The notes under the pieces are model-generated. The model was given only the letters and a program-made list of their open reading frames with translations, was not told where the DNA came from and ran no database searches. The position numbers and the translations under genes are program-made. From CAYTAU01 sp964442075 (GTDB lineage Bacteria > Bacteroidota > Bacteroidia > Bacteroidales > CAYTAU01), in the NCBI GenBank assembly GCA_964442075.1, contig CAYTWH010000008.1, positions 57,025-121,024 of the forward strand: a stretch of DNA of 64,000 bases. The letters are read 5' to 3'. Positions 26,682-35,141 of the stretch are shown here, one piece after another (the first letter of the stretch is position 1; every line of letters begins with the position of its first letter).

Positions 26682-27797
26682 ATGTATACATTCTCCAACA
26701 TACTACACTTTATTTTGATAATTCAGCCCCTATTCTATGCATTACAGCTATTAACTTATAAATCGCTTCAATCCATTCCATATAGAATACTTGGAATATT
26801 AATGATCGTTATTTCATTTTATTATCTGTTAAATGCTACTTTTTTAGTAAACTTTGGAGTACACAAACTTTCATATATTTACTTTTTCTTTCTTAGTGTT
26901 AATCCATTTTATTATCTTTACACAAGGTCTATAACAATAGAAGATTACAAAATAAAACTTTCCGAATTTTTACATTTTTTACCCAGTATATTAGTTTTAC
27001 CTATAAGTATTGTTTTTAGTAATTTATCAGAAGACAGTATCACTATTCTGAAATATTATATTGTTTTCATTTACAATGCTCAAGTATTGGTATATACAAT
27101 ATTAATGTTTGTTTTATTGAGAAGACATAATATTAATATAAGAAATTACTTTTCTTTTAGTAGTGAACATATTAATCTTAACTGGCTTAAAATATTTTTA
27201 GTATTTTATATAATATTTTCAGCACTTGATCTTCTTGTATACTATATGCATTCATTTGAGAACTGGGAACTTTTCTATTATTTAACAACAATCCTCTTCT
27301 TTAATTTTCTTGGTTATTTTGGGATAAGACAAATAAATATCTATAAAAGGAATCAATTCATAAGAGACTCTTCTATTGAAAAAATAATAAGTAAAGTTGA
27401 TCTTGATGAAATTGATAAAACATTAGATCGAAAATCATTACTTTCTGAAGAAAAAATTGAAGAATTGTTAAATAATTTAAAAAGGATTATTAAAACCGAT
27501 AAGATATATAAGATATCAGATCTTTCTATATTTGATGTTGCAAAAAAATTGAACATAAACAAAACCTATATTTCTTTTGTAATAAATAAAAAACTCAATG
27601 AAAACTTCAGCACCTTTATAAACAGGTACAGAATTGAAGAAGCAAAAAATATGTTAGCAAATACTGAATTTGATAATCTCACTATAGAAGGAATAGCTAA
27701 ATCTGTTGGATTTAATTCTAAATCGTCATTTAATTCTGCGTTTAAAAAATATATAGGAATAACGCCATCCTTATTTAAAAAACAATCTAATATTTAA
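26682..27797 (+). CDS. Membrane-bound AraC-family transcriptional regulator
   Basis: The 371-residue protein has about seven hydrophobic helices in residues 1-220 (e.g. FSNILHFILIIQPLFYALQL) and a C-terminal AraC/XylS DNA-binding domain (about 270-368). The domain includes ISDLSIFDVAKKLNINKTY and IEGIAKSVGFNSKSSFNSAF, followed by KKYIGITPSLFKK. Seven-helix AraC regulators are common in Bacteroidota; the signal is unknown. It diverges from the secreted-protein gene and converges with the PNGase F-like gene. Confidence 0.88.
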   Translation: MYTFSNILHFILIIQPLFYALQLLTYKSLQSIPYRILGILMIVISFYYLLNATFLVNFGVHKLSYIYFFFLSVNPFYYLYTRSITIEDYKIKLSEFLHFLPSILVLPISIVFSNLSEDSITILKYYIVFIYNAQVLVYTILMFVLLRRHNINIRNYFSFSSEHINLNWLKIFLVFYIIFSALDLLVYYMHSFENWELFYYLTTILFFNFLGYFGIRQINIYKRNQFIRDSSIEKIISKVDLDEIDKTLDRKSLLSEEKIEELLNNLKRIIKTDKIYKISDLSIFDVAKKLNINKTYISFVINKKLNENFSTFINRYRIEEAKNMLANTEFDNLTIEGIAKSVGFNSKSSFNSAFKKYIGITPSLFKKQSNI

Positions 27798-27832
27798 TTT
27801 TACAGCTAAAAAACAAATACAAAAAGTGAATA

Positions 27833-29530
27833 TTATTCGGATATAAGAATATCTCCAACAATCACACCTGAAATACTCCAATGGTTAAAACTATTTCCTT
27901 CATCATCTCCCTGGTCAATAACAACTTCAAGTATATGCTTGCCTTTTATTATATTGTTTAAAGGTATAAAATAAGGTGGAGTTAAAGTAGCAGGACACCA
28001 GTTAGATCTACTCAAATCGCTTGATGATATTCCATTACTAAAGTTTCCTGAAGCAGGATTACAAAATCTATATGTAGCACAATCTGTACGCCATGGCACT
28101 ACTTTAAATATTTGTTTACCATCAATAAAAATCTGATTTAATTTTGGGTTAAACTCATCTCCATTTCCCCAACCCCCATGTCCTGTTGTAGTATATAATA
28201 ATTTGGGATTATTTATATTTTCCGGCAACTTGAATATCACTTTCAGAGTGTCATTTTTAAATAATTTTCCATAGTTCTGTCCTGACATTTCCATAATATT
28301 GACTGTGTTAAATATTGGTTTTATCCATTTAACAAATTGTTCTCTTTCTTCAAAAGCAGGATAAAAATTAAGTTCCAAACTTACCTTATGTCCTCCTTTA
28401 TCATAATTTCCAATAAATACACCTATCCAAATTTCATCTTGATTATCAGGAATTAATGCTGTTACATCCTGCTTATAAACAACAGCCTCTTTCCAAGGAT
28501 AATTATTGATCACTCTGAGTTTATTGAAATGTCTAACACCAAATGATGTAAAAAATCGCATAATTTCAATTGGTGGCATATAGTTTTCTTCCATTACAAT
28601 TCCCTGATATTCATTTCCACTATTGTCTTTATATACAGGTAATACTTCAATGCTATCTTGTAGGGCGTTCAGCATTGATATTTCATTATTATTAGAGTTA
28701 GGGATAATAAATACAGTACCGGTTCTGTCATACGCATCACCATTTGACCAAGATGTAAGTTTTGCAAAAACTTGTGAACCACTTTTATTAATTTTAGGAA
28801 GCCTAATCTTTTTCAATATAATTGTTCCTTTAGAAAAATGATAAGTATAATCCGTTTGTAGGTTTTTCATATCAGGCACTCTTATATCATAATCAAAATT
28901 TATAGTTTCTTCATCGAAAACAGAAAGGGTAATGTATTTAGATTTTATTGATAATTCTGCAAATTCTGAACTTGATACTTCTTTTGCTTTATCCAAAGGA
29001 TAATATATTATTTCTTGATTCGCTAGTTTTTCAATCGAATCAGCCAACAAAGTATAATCTCCATTTACTACGATTTTTAATACTAAAGAGTTTTCGTTTG
29101 GGATATAACTTCTATAAGGCGATCCCTTCGCTTTTGCTTCTTCGGTATACCATACTTCAATTTTATTTGAAAAAGAAGTAAAAGAAGCATACTTACATTC
29201 GTAATCTAAAATTCTTTCTTTATTATCATTCAAACTTGGTTTTGGTAAAGAATCAAAAGATTTAAGCGCTTTGTATAGTACTTCTTCATAATTAATGATA
29301 TCTACATTTTGTTTAATTCTGAAATCTTGGTAATAAAGGAATTTGGAGTTTGACTTAGAAAAATATGCTACTTGATTAAAATGTTTCATTGTAAATTCTG
29401 AACCCTGAACTTTTTTCCCATCACGATATTCATGATAAGTAAGTTTTATAATTTGATCATTATCTTCTAAATTTTGAGCAAATACAATATGGAAGGATAA
29501 TAAAAAGACGTATGTGATAATTAATTTCAT
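27833..29530 (-). CDS. Secreted PNGase F-like peptide-N-glycosidase with GLPGLI-like N-terminal region
   Basis: The 565-residue protein has a signal peptide (TYVFLLSFHIVFAQ) and a beta-rich N-terminal region (about 25-200) resembling GLPGLI-type domains. Residues ~220-560 resemble PNGase F, which cleaves N-glycans from asparagine: GSQVFAKLTSWSNGDAYDR, TTGHGGWGNGDEFNP, VVPWRTDCATYRF and HILEVVIDQGDDEGNSFNHW. The family's fold and several polar residues are evident, but I cannot map the catalytic Asp/Glu residues with certainty. No sorting domain is visible, so the site may be periplasm or surface. It could help degrade host or environmental glycoproteins. Confidence 0.8.
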   Translation of the reverse strand: MKLIITYVFLLSFHIVFAQNLEDNDQIIKLTYHEYRDGKKVQGSEFTMKHFNQVAYFSKSNSKFLYYQDFRIKQNVDIINYEEVLYKALKSFDSLPKPSLNDNKERILDYECKYASFTSFSNKIEVWYTEEAKAKGSPYRSYIPNENSLVLKIVVNGDYTLLADSIEKLANQEIIYYPLDKAKEVSSSEFAELSIKSKYITLSVFDEETINFDYDIRVPDMKNLQTDYTYHFSKGTIILKKIRLPKINKSGSQVFAKLTSWSNGDAYDRTGTVFIIPNSNNNEISMLNALQDSIEVLPVYKDNSGNEYQGIVMEENYMPPIEIMRFFTSFGVRHFNKLRVINNYPWKEAVVYKQDVTALIPDNQDEIWIGVFIGNYDKGGHKVSLELNFYPAFEEREQFVKWIKPIFNTVNIMEMSGQNYGKLFKNDTLKVIFKLPENINNPKLLYTTTGHGGWGNGDEFNPKLNQIFIDGKQIFKVVPWRTDCATYRFCNPASGNFSNGISSSDLSRSNWCPATLTPPYFIPLNNIIKGKHILEVVIDQGDDEGNSFNHWSISGVIVGDILISE

Positions 29531-29695
29531 TTTGCTCTATTTTTATTATGCTTGTAAAAAGATATGCGATTTATCAAATTAATGGCATACTTATGATTAT
29601 TTAAAAGAAAAATATTCATAATAAGGGAAAAACAACACGCCTATAGTAGAATATAAAGATATTGAGTTTAGTTTTGAAGAAGGTTTTTTGATAAA

Positions 29696-30391
29696 TTAAC
29701 CATGATCACTAATTTGCTGAAGTTTGTACGGATCTAAAATTTTATATCGTTTTCCTTCAACTAATATTAATTTTTCTTCTTTAAATTTTTTAATTATTCT
29801 AATTACACTTTCGGTAGACATTCCTGTTAGGTCTGCAAGTTCTTTTCTTGAAAGGATTAATTCAAATTCATCGTCCTTAAATATTCTACCTGCAAGACAT
29901 AATAATATATCAGCCATTCTGCCATATGTTTGTTTATTGGTAAAAGAAAAAAACCTTCCATAGGTCTGAACGGCATTATCACATAATATGTTAATCACCT
30001 CATTTGCAAATTCTATATTTTGTTTTAATAATTGCCTGAAAATATTAATATCCATCAATCTAATAACTGATTCCTGATACGCATATGCAGAATATTGAAA
30101 AACACTAGCACCATCAAACAATGAAGTAAGTCCAATCATATTTCCATCAGGTAATATTTTTAAAGTTAAAATATCTACTTCATTTTCAATATAAACCTTT
30201 ACGAGTCCTGTACAAATATACATTATATGAGATGCAAAAGTTCCTTGTTTGCATATATTTTCTCCTTTCTTATATTTTATTTCAATTCTATTAGTTTCAA
30301 GTAAATGTAATTCTTCGTCCGTCAGTTTTTCGAAACAACGCAAACAACTATAACTAACCGTACAACTACTATATGTATTTTTATTATTCAT
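29696..30391 (-). CDS. Fnr-like regulator with N-terminal Cys triad (copy 1)
   Basis: The 231-residue Crp/Fnr protein carries an N-terminal SSCTVSYSCLRCF motif (Cys-x5-Cys-x2-Cys), plus Cys in YICTG. That pattern is reminiscent of oxygen-sensing 4Fe-4S Fnr, although the spacing is reversed from E. coli Fnr. The effector barrel is about 20-145, and the HTH is at LSRKELADLTGMSTESVIRI. The ATG at 30391 fits the -7 box at 30427-30434. It is divergent to tusA copy 1. By my count it is about 88% identical to copy 2 at 31107-31802, so the fnr-tusA module is a tandem duplication. A role in redox-dependent control of the sulfur island is inferred. Confidence 0.9.
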   Translation of the reverse strand: MNNKNTYSSCTVSYSCLRCFEKLTDEELHLLETNRIEIKYKKGENICKQGTFASHIMYICTGLVKVYIENEVDILTLKILPDGNMIGLTSLFDGASVFQYSAYAYQESVIRLMDINIFRQLLKQNIEFANEVINILCDNAVQTYGRFFSFTNKQTYGRMADILLCLAGRIFKDDEFELILSRKELADLTGMSTESVIRIIKKFKEEKLILVEGKRYKILDPYKLQQISDHG

Positions 30392-30426
30392 TATTTTAAT
30401 CAACAATTTCACTATAAATATCTAAA

Positions 30427-30434
30427 CAAAAGTA
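30427..30434 (-). promoter_or_regulatory. -7 box (TACTTTTG) of Fnr-like copy 1
   Basis: The minus strand reads TATATACTTTTG; the same sequence occurs at 31837-31844 before copy 2. It leaves a ~30-nt leader. Confidence 0.6.
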
Positions 30435-30634
30435 TATATAATTTACTAGTAGAAAATTAAAATTTAAAGTTTTTTATAATATTCTGATATAAATATAGAA
30501 AATAAATGTATTGAATCATTTTATTTTTTGATAAACTTAATATTGTTTTAAGCTATACATCATGCTAGTTTGTTTTAATAAATAAAATTATTATTGGAGA
30601 TTTGTGTAATTTAACTTTTAAAAATTTAAAAATT

Positions 30635-30865
30635 ATGCAAATTAATGAAACTTTAGATTGTAAAGGGCTTTCTTGTCCTATGCCTATGATGAAACTGGCA
30701 AAAGCTATGAAAGGTTTAAATTCTGGTGAAATTCTTGAAATGTTAGGAACAGATCCGGGAACAAAATCTGATTTACCAAAATGGTGTGATAAAACAGGAA
30801 ATATTCTTGTTCAAGAAAAAGATTTAGAAGGTGGAATTTATAGAGTTCTTATTCAAAAAAAATAA
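30635..30865 (+). CDS. TusA-family sulfur carrier (copy 1)
   Basis: The 76-residue TusA/SirA-fold protein has the carrier-Cys motif in CKGLSCPMPMMKLAKAMK (CPxP). TusA proteins hold sulfur, or possibly selenium, as a persulfide on this Cys and pass it to acceptors. A second Cys occurs in PKWCDKTGN. The frame extends upstream, but the ATG at 30635 matches the start of copy 2. The copies differ at 4 of 76 residues. A broken yedE-like fragment follows directly, so this copy seems detached from its transporter. Confidence 0.93.
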   Translation: MQINETLDCKGLSCPMPMMKLAKAMKGLNSGEILEMLGTDPGTKSDLPKWCDKTGNILVQEKDLEGGIYRVLIQKK

Positions 30866-30875
30866 TAGATTAGCT

Positions 30876-30961
30876 ATATCGGAATCAAATAAAGAAGCGA
30901 ATACACTAGCTTGCTTGACCTGTATGCATTGTTCTTGGAAAACTTAATATCTATTTTTGCT
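30876..30961 (+). pseudogene. Remnant of a duplicated yeeE/yedE 5' end
   Basis: Directly after tusA copy 1 the sequence ATATCGGAATCAAATAAAGA resembles the start of the intact transporter at 32286 with ATG changed to ATA. About 30 nt are then missing. A second matching piece follows (GTTCTTGGAAAACTTAATAT against GTTCTTGGAACACTTAATAT), after which similarity ends. It is the decayed border of the tandem duplication that also made the second fnr-tusA module. It has no start codon and is not translatable as the transporter. Confidence 0.8.
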
Positions 30962-31106
30962 AATTAAGGTATTAAACTGTATTTTCCTCTTGCTAATGGT
31001 CTATTACAGAAATCAATGTCTTATTACACCTTATTGTTTTTACTGTAAAATTGTGTCGAAAACAGGAAAAATATGAAATAAGTCTTGAAAAAAGATCTTT
31101 TATAAT

Positions 31107-31802
31107 TTAGCCGCGATCACTAATTTGTTGAAGTTTATATGGATTTAAAATTTTATATTTTTTCCCTACAATTTTTATTAATTCCTCATCTCTAAATTTC
31201 TTCAGTATCCTGATTACACTTTCGGTTGACATTCCTGTTAGATCTGCAAGTTCTTTTCTTGAAAGGAATAATTCAAATTCATCGTTCTTATATATTCTGC
31301 TTGCAAGACATAATAATATATCAGCCATTCTACCATAAGTTTGTTTATTAGTAAAACAAAAAAACCTGCCATAGGTTTGAACAGCCTTATCACACAATAT
31401 ATTAATTATTTCATTTGCAAATTCTACATTTTGTTTTATTAATTGCTTAAAAACATTGATATCTATCAATCTAATAACTGATTCCTGATATGCATAAGCA
31501 GAATATTGAAAAACACTAGCATCATCAAACAATGAAGTGAGACCAATCATATTTCCATCAGGCAATATTTTTAAAGTTAGAGTATCTACCTCATTTTCAA
31601 TATATACCTTAACTAGTCCTGTACAAACATACATTATGTGAGATGCAAAAGTTCCTTGTTTACATATAGTTTCTCCTTTCTTATATTTTATTTCAAGTCT
31701 ATTAGTTTCAAGTAAATGTAATTCTTCATCCGTCAGTTTTTCGAAGCAACGCAAACAACTATAACTAACCGTACAACTACTATATGTATTTTTATTACTC
31801 AT
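31107..31802 (-). CDS. Fnr-like regulator with N-terminal Cys triad (copy 2)
   Basis: A 231-residue paralog of the regulator at 29696-30391, keeping the same SSCTVSYSCLRCF motif and HTH (SRKELADLTGMSTESVIRIL). Changes concentrate in the C-terminal tail (RDEELIKIVGKKYKI). It has additional Cys in FFCFTNKQ. It diverges from tusA copy 2, which leads the intact transporter gene, so it is the better candidate for direct control of the sulfur operon. The start follows the -7 box at 31837-31844. Whether the Cys residues bind a cluster is not shown by sequence. Confidence 0.9.
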   Translation of the reverse strand: MSNKNTYSSCTVSYSCLRCFEKLTDEELHLLETNRLEIKYKKGETICKQGTFASHIMYVCTGLVKVYIENEVDTLTLKILPDGNMIGLTSLFDDASVFQYSAYAYQESVIRLIDINVFKQLIKQNVEFANEIINILCDKAVQTYGRFFCFTNKQTYGRMADILLCLASRIYKNDEFELFLSRKELADLTGMSTESVIRILKKFRDEELIKIVGKKYKILNPYKLQQISDRG

Positions 31803-31836
31803 GATTTTAATCAACAATTACACTATAAATAATAAA

Positions 31837-31844
31837 CAAAAGTA
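31837..31844 (-). promoter_or_regulatory. -7 box (TACTTTTG) of Fnr-like copy 2
   Basis: The minus strand reads TATATACTTTTG, identical to the box of copy 1, about 35 nt upstream of the ATG at 31802. Confidence 0.6.
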
Positions 31845-31967
31845 TATATAATTTACTAAAAGAAAATTAAAACATGAAGTTTTTTTGCACTATCATGACA
31901 TGGAGGGGCTTATTTAATGACACATATCATCTTTTTCCTGTGTGCGTGCAATTTTATTTATGGTTAT

Positions 31968-32043
31968 ACATCATGTGTGTTTATTATAATAAACGAAATC
32001 ATTATTGGAGATTTGTGTCGTTTAACTTTTAAAATTTAAAATT
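31968..32043 (+). promoter_or_regulatory. Conserved tusA leader/promoter block shared by both duplicated modules
   Basis: The block starting TATACATCATG and containing ATTATTGGAGATTTGTG before the tusA ATG recurs nearly unchanged upstream of tusA copy 1 (about 30555-30634), while the sequence between this block and the fnr gene has drifted. This conservation suggests promoter and regulator-binding sites. I see no canonical TTGAT-N4-ATCAA Fnr box. Confidence 0.45.
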
Positions 32044-32274
32044 ATGCAAATTAATGAGACTTTAGATTGTAAAGGACTTTCTTGTCCTATGCCTATGATG
32101 AAACTGGCAAAAGCTATGAAAGGTTTAAATTCTGGTGAAATTCTTGAAATGTTAGGAACAGATCCGGGAACAAAATCTGATTTGCCAAAATGGTGTGATA
32201 AAACTGGAAATATTCTTGTTCAAGAGGAAGAGTTAGAAGGTGGAGTTCATAGAGTTCTTATTCAAAAAAAATAG
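32044..32274 (+). CDS. TusA-family sulfur carrier (copy 2)
   Basis: The 76-residue protein is the same as copy 1 except for four residues near the C-terminus (QEEELEGGVHRV). It keeps the CPMP carrier-Cys motif and KWCDKTGN. It ends 11 nt before the YeeE/YedE transporter start, the arrangement of E. coli yeeED and yedEF, where a TusA-like protein partners a membrane importer of thiosulfate (YeeE) or is associated with selenium metabolism (YedE). It probably accepts sulfur or selenium from the transporter (inference). Confidence 0.94.
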   Translation: MQINETLDCKGLSCPMPMMKLAKAMKGLNSGEILEMLGTDPGTKSDLPKWCDKTGNILVQEEELEGGVHRVLIQKK

Positions 32275-32285
32275 GAGATTAAATT

Positions 32286-33500
32286 ATGTCGGAATCAAAT
32301 AAAGAGCCGAGTGCTCTAAGGCAATTATTTAATACTTTTTTTGCAAAACACTGGCCTGTTTGGGTTGGAGGTATTGTTCTTGGAACACTTAATATCTTAC
32401 TGTTTGCAATAAAGAGTCCATGGGGTGCCAGTGGAGGCATTAATAATTGGGGCGAAAATTTTTATTCCCTAATTAATGTTTTTGACTTACAACATGTTAC
32501 TGCCGTTAGTTTAAGCAGCTATGGAATGTTATGCCTGTTAATTATAATAGGTTCTTTTATAGGAGCATTATTCTCAAAAGAATTTGCATTGCGAATTCCT
32601 CCTATCGGAGAATTAATTAAAGGCTTTATTGGTGGTGGATTAATGGCAATTGGAGCAACAGTTGGAATTGGTTGTACTATTGGGGCATTTTTTAGTGGTG
32701 TACCAGCATTATCTGGCGGAGCATTAATTTTTACTGTTGGATTAATGATAGGAGTAATAATCGCTTTAAAATACTTAATCTGGGAAATGGATAAATTTCC
32801 AAAATGGAGTTCAGGTAAAAGCTACATATTTTTTGCTGTTTCAGGGAAAAAAGGAACAGGACAAATTATTTTGGCTTGGCTTGTTACTATTGGAGTAATT
32901 GTACTGGCTTATTCATACGCCGGAGAAAACAATGTTCTAACCTGGTTTATAATTATTGGTGGATTAATGGGATTAATTAGCCAAAGGTCCAGATTTTGTA
33001 TTGTAAAAGCCTTTCGCGATCCATTTATGACAGGAGAATCAAGTGGCGCAGTTGGTGTTATGGCTGGTCTTTTAGTTGGCTTAGTAGGATTCACTGCTAT
33101 CAAAATATTTGGAATTGGAGCAGGAGAAACTGCTGCAAGAGCAAGAGAAATGACTTGGGTATTTCCTCATTTTTGGCTTAAAGCTGGTGTTGGTGGGATA
33201 ATATTTGGTATAGGAATGACCATAGCAGGCGGATGTGCTGTTGGAACATTATGGAGAGTTGGTGAAGGACAAGTAAAATTATGGCTTGCAGCTATAGGAT
33301 TTATATTAATATCCCCTATCTCCAAGCTGTTTATTGTTCCATCTTTTGACAAAATAATACCTCAAAGTGCAAAATTTAAAAATTTCTTACCAGATTATAT
33401 TGGTTACGAAGGAGCATTTCTTCTTGTACTAGCAATAATAATTATTTGGTATGTGTTTGTCAAGTGGAATGAAAGAACCGGAAAATTTAGTGCATTTTAA
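32286..33500 (+). CDS. YeeE/YedE-family membrane transporter
   Basis: The 404-residue polytopic protein has about ten membrane segments. It has the family's paired Gly-rich, Cys-containing motifs: GIGCTIGAFFSGVPALSGGA, SQRSRFCIVKAFRDPFM and MTIAGGCAVGTLWRVGEGQ. YeeE imports thiosulfate using conserved Cys; YedE is linked to selenium utilisation in Enterobacteria. Which substrate applies cannot be decided from sequence. It follows tusA copy 2 and precedes a rhodanese lipoprotein by 10 nt, supporting a sulfane-sulfur or selenium uptake unit. A truncated second copy of its start lies at 30876-30961. Confidence 0.9.
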   Translation: MSESNKEPSALRQLFNTFFAKHWPVWVGGIVLGTLNILLFAIKSPWGASGGINNWGENFYSLINVFDLQHVTAVSLSSYGMLCLLIIIGSFIGALFSKEFALRIPPIGELIKGFIGGGLMAIGATVGIGCTIGAFFSGVPALSGGALIFTVGLMIGVIIALKYLIWEMDKFPKWSSGKSYIFFAVSGKKGTGQIILAWLVTIGVIVLAYSYAGENNVLTWFIIIGGLMGLISQRSRFCIVKAFRDPFMTGESSGAVGVMAGLLVGLVGFTAIKIFGIGAGETAARAREMTWVFPHFWLKAGVGGIIFGIGMTIAGGCAVGTLWRVGEGQVKLWLAAIGFILISPISKLFIVPSFDKIIPQSAKFKNFLPDYIGYEGAFLLVLAIIIIWYVFVKWNERTGKFSAF

Positions 33501-33510
33501 AAATACTATC

Positions 33511-33999
33511 ATGAAAAATAAATATATATATATATTAAGTATAGCAGCTTCAATAATCTTATTTAATTGCACAGGCATTTATGAAGATGGTGCTGAACTT
33601 GCTAAAGAGAAGGTGAAAAATATTTCTGAAATTTCTGTTGATGAATTAAAATCTAAAATAGAAAATAATGAAGAAATTCTATTAATAGATGTTAGACAGT
33701 TAAATGAGTCTTATAAAGGACAAATAGATGGCTCTACTTTAATTCCAAGAGGAACATTAGAATTCAATATCTCTGATGAAGACTTTTGGATGGAACAATT
33801 TATGTATCCTCCTACAAAAGATTCTACTGAAATAATTATTTATTGTAAAAGTGGAAAAAGAGGAGTATTGGCTACCGAATCATTGATGCAATTAGGTTAT
33901 AAAAATGTGAAAAACCTTAACGGAGGCTATCAGGCATTTAACCCAAATCCTGATGAATCGGATAAAATTGGTTCTAATTCAGGAGGATGTGGCGGTTAA
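33511..33999 (+). CDS. Rhodanese-domain lipoprotein ending in GGCGG
   Basis: The 162-residue protein begins at the ATG 10 nt after the transporter stop. It has a lipobox with Cys20 (IILFNC) and a single rhodanese domain (about 38-145) with active-site loop IYCKSGKRG, which forms a persulfide and transfers sulfane sulfur. The C-terminus is a Gly-rich tail, SNSGGCGG, with an extra Cys exposed at the very end. A similar tail ends the rhodanese at 37043-37555. It likely acts in the periplasm on the outer face of the inner membrane or the inner face of the outer membrane. Confidence 0.9.
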   Translation: MKNKYIYILSIAASIILFNCTGIYEDGAELAKEKVKNISEISVDELKSKIENNEEILLIDVRQLNESYKGQIDGSTLIPRGTLEFNISDEDFWMEQFMYPPTKDSTEIIIYCKSGKRGVLATESLMQLGYKNVKNLNGGYQAFNPNPDESDKIGSNSGGCGG

Positions 34000-34048
34000 T
34001 TAAAAATGTTTATAAATCAATTATTATTATAAATTAAAATTAAAAAAA

Positions 34049-35059
34049 ATGAAAATTAAAAAAATTAGTGTTTTATCGCTACTTATTATTACAAGTTTAA
34101 TGATAAGTTTTACTTCATGTAAAAAAGAAGGTTGTACAGATCCTCTTGCTAACAATTATGATGAAAAAGCAAAAAAAGATGATGGTACATGTACTTTTGA
34201 TGTAGCGCCAATTGATGTATATGTAGAATTAACTGATCATTTAAAAACTAACAACATGGATTTAGATGAGATTTTAGCTCTAGCTTATATTACAGCTGAT
34301 GATCTTAATACAAATGGCACATCAACTTATTATATTATTGACCTTAGAGCTGATACGGCTTATACAAGGGGTCATATACCGGGAGCTGTTAATACAACAC
34401 TGGGTAATATTGTAACACAAGCTGGTAGTGCAGGTGGAAAAACAATAGTAGTTGTATGTTATACAGGTCAATCAGCTGCTCACGGACTAGTTGCTCTTAG
34501 ATTAAGCGGATATCCTACTGCAAAAAGTTTAAAATTTGGAATGAGTTCATGGAATGGTGACTTTGATAGTTGGACAAATAATTGCAATAGCCTTGGATCA
34601 TCTAACTGGGTCTCAGAAAATATTACTTCAAATGTAACATTTTCAGAATCAACTTTTACATCTGACCTAACTACTGGAGCAGAAATTCTTACAGAACGTG
34701 TAAGTGTTATGCTTAATGGAGGATTTTCAGGTATCTCTGCTACTGATGTTCTTAGTAGTCCAACAAGCTATTTTATTAATAATTACTGGGATGCAGCAAG
34801 TGTTACTACATATGGTAATATAAGTGGTGCTTATAGGATTAATCCTTTAACATTAACTAATGGTGAAATTCTCAACCTTGATCCAAGTAAAACTATTGTA
34901 ACATATTGTTGGACTGGTCAAACTTCTTCTATGATTACTGCATATTTAACAGTTTTAGGATATACTGCAAAAAGCTTGAAATTCGGTGCTAACGGCATGA
35001 TATTTAGTGATTTGGCGGCAGCAAAGCAATGGCCTGGTTCAGGAAGTTATGCTTATTAA
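34049..35059 (+). CDS. Lipoprotein with two rhodanese domains
   Basis: The 336-residue protein has a lipobox with Cys24 (ISFTSC), then a short Cys-containing segment (CTDPLANNYDEKAKKDDGTC) of the kind found in Bacteroidota secreted proteins. Two rhodanese-like domains follow. The first contains DLRADTAYTRGHIPGAVN and active loop VCYTGQSAAH; the second contains active loop YCWTGQTSS. Both keep the catalytic Cys. It is probably a periplasmic or surface sulfurtransferase. It closes the first transcription unit, with a strong terminator at 35078-35118. Confidence 0.87.
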   Translation: MKIKKISVLSLLIITSLMISFTSCKKEGCTDPLANNYDEKAKKDDGTCTFDVAPIDVYVELTDHLKTNNMDLDEILALAYITADDLNTNGTSTYYIIDLRADTAYTRGHIPGAVNTTLGNIVTQAGSAGGKTIVVVCYTGQSAAHGLVALRLSGYPTAKSLKFGMSSWNGDFDSWTNNCNSLGSSNWVSENITSNVTFSESTFTSDLTTGAEILTERVSVMLNGGFSGISATDVLSSPTSYFINNYWDAASVTTYGNISGAYRINPLTLTNGEILNLDPSKTIVTYCWTGQTSSMITAYLTVLGYTAKSLKFGANGMIFSDLAAAKQWPGSGSYAY

Positions 35060-35077
35060 TAAATAATGATTTTATAT

Positions 35078-35118
35078 AATTATAGAGCCATTTAAATAAT
35101 GGCTCTATAATTGTTTTA
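35078..35118 (+). terminator. Strong rho-independent terminator
   Basis: A perfect 15-bp stem (35078-35092 with 35098-35112) with a 5-nt TAAAT loop and GC-rich centre (GAGCC/GGCTC) is followed by GTTTTATAA. It separates the tusA-transporter-rhodanese unit from the porin unit. Confidence 0.88.
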
Positions 35119-35141
35119 TAATAATTTAAAATTTTATTGCG

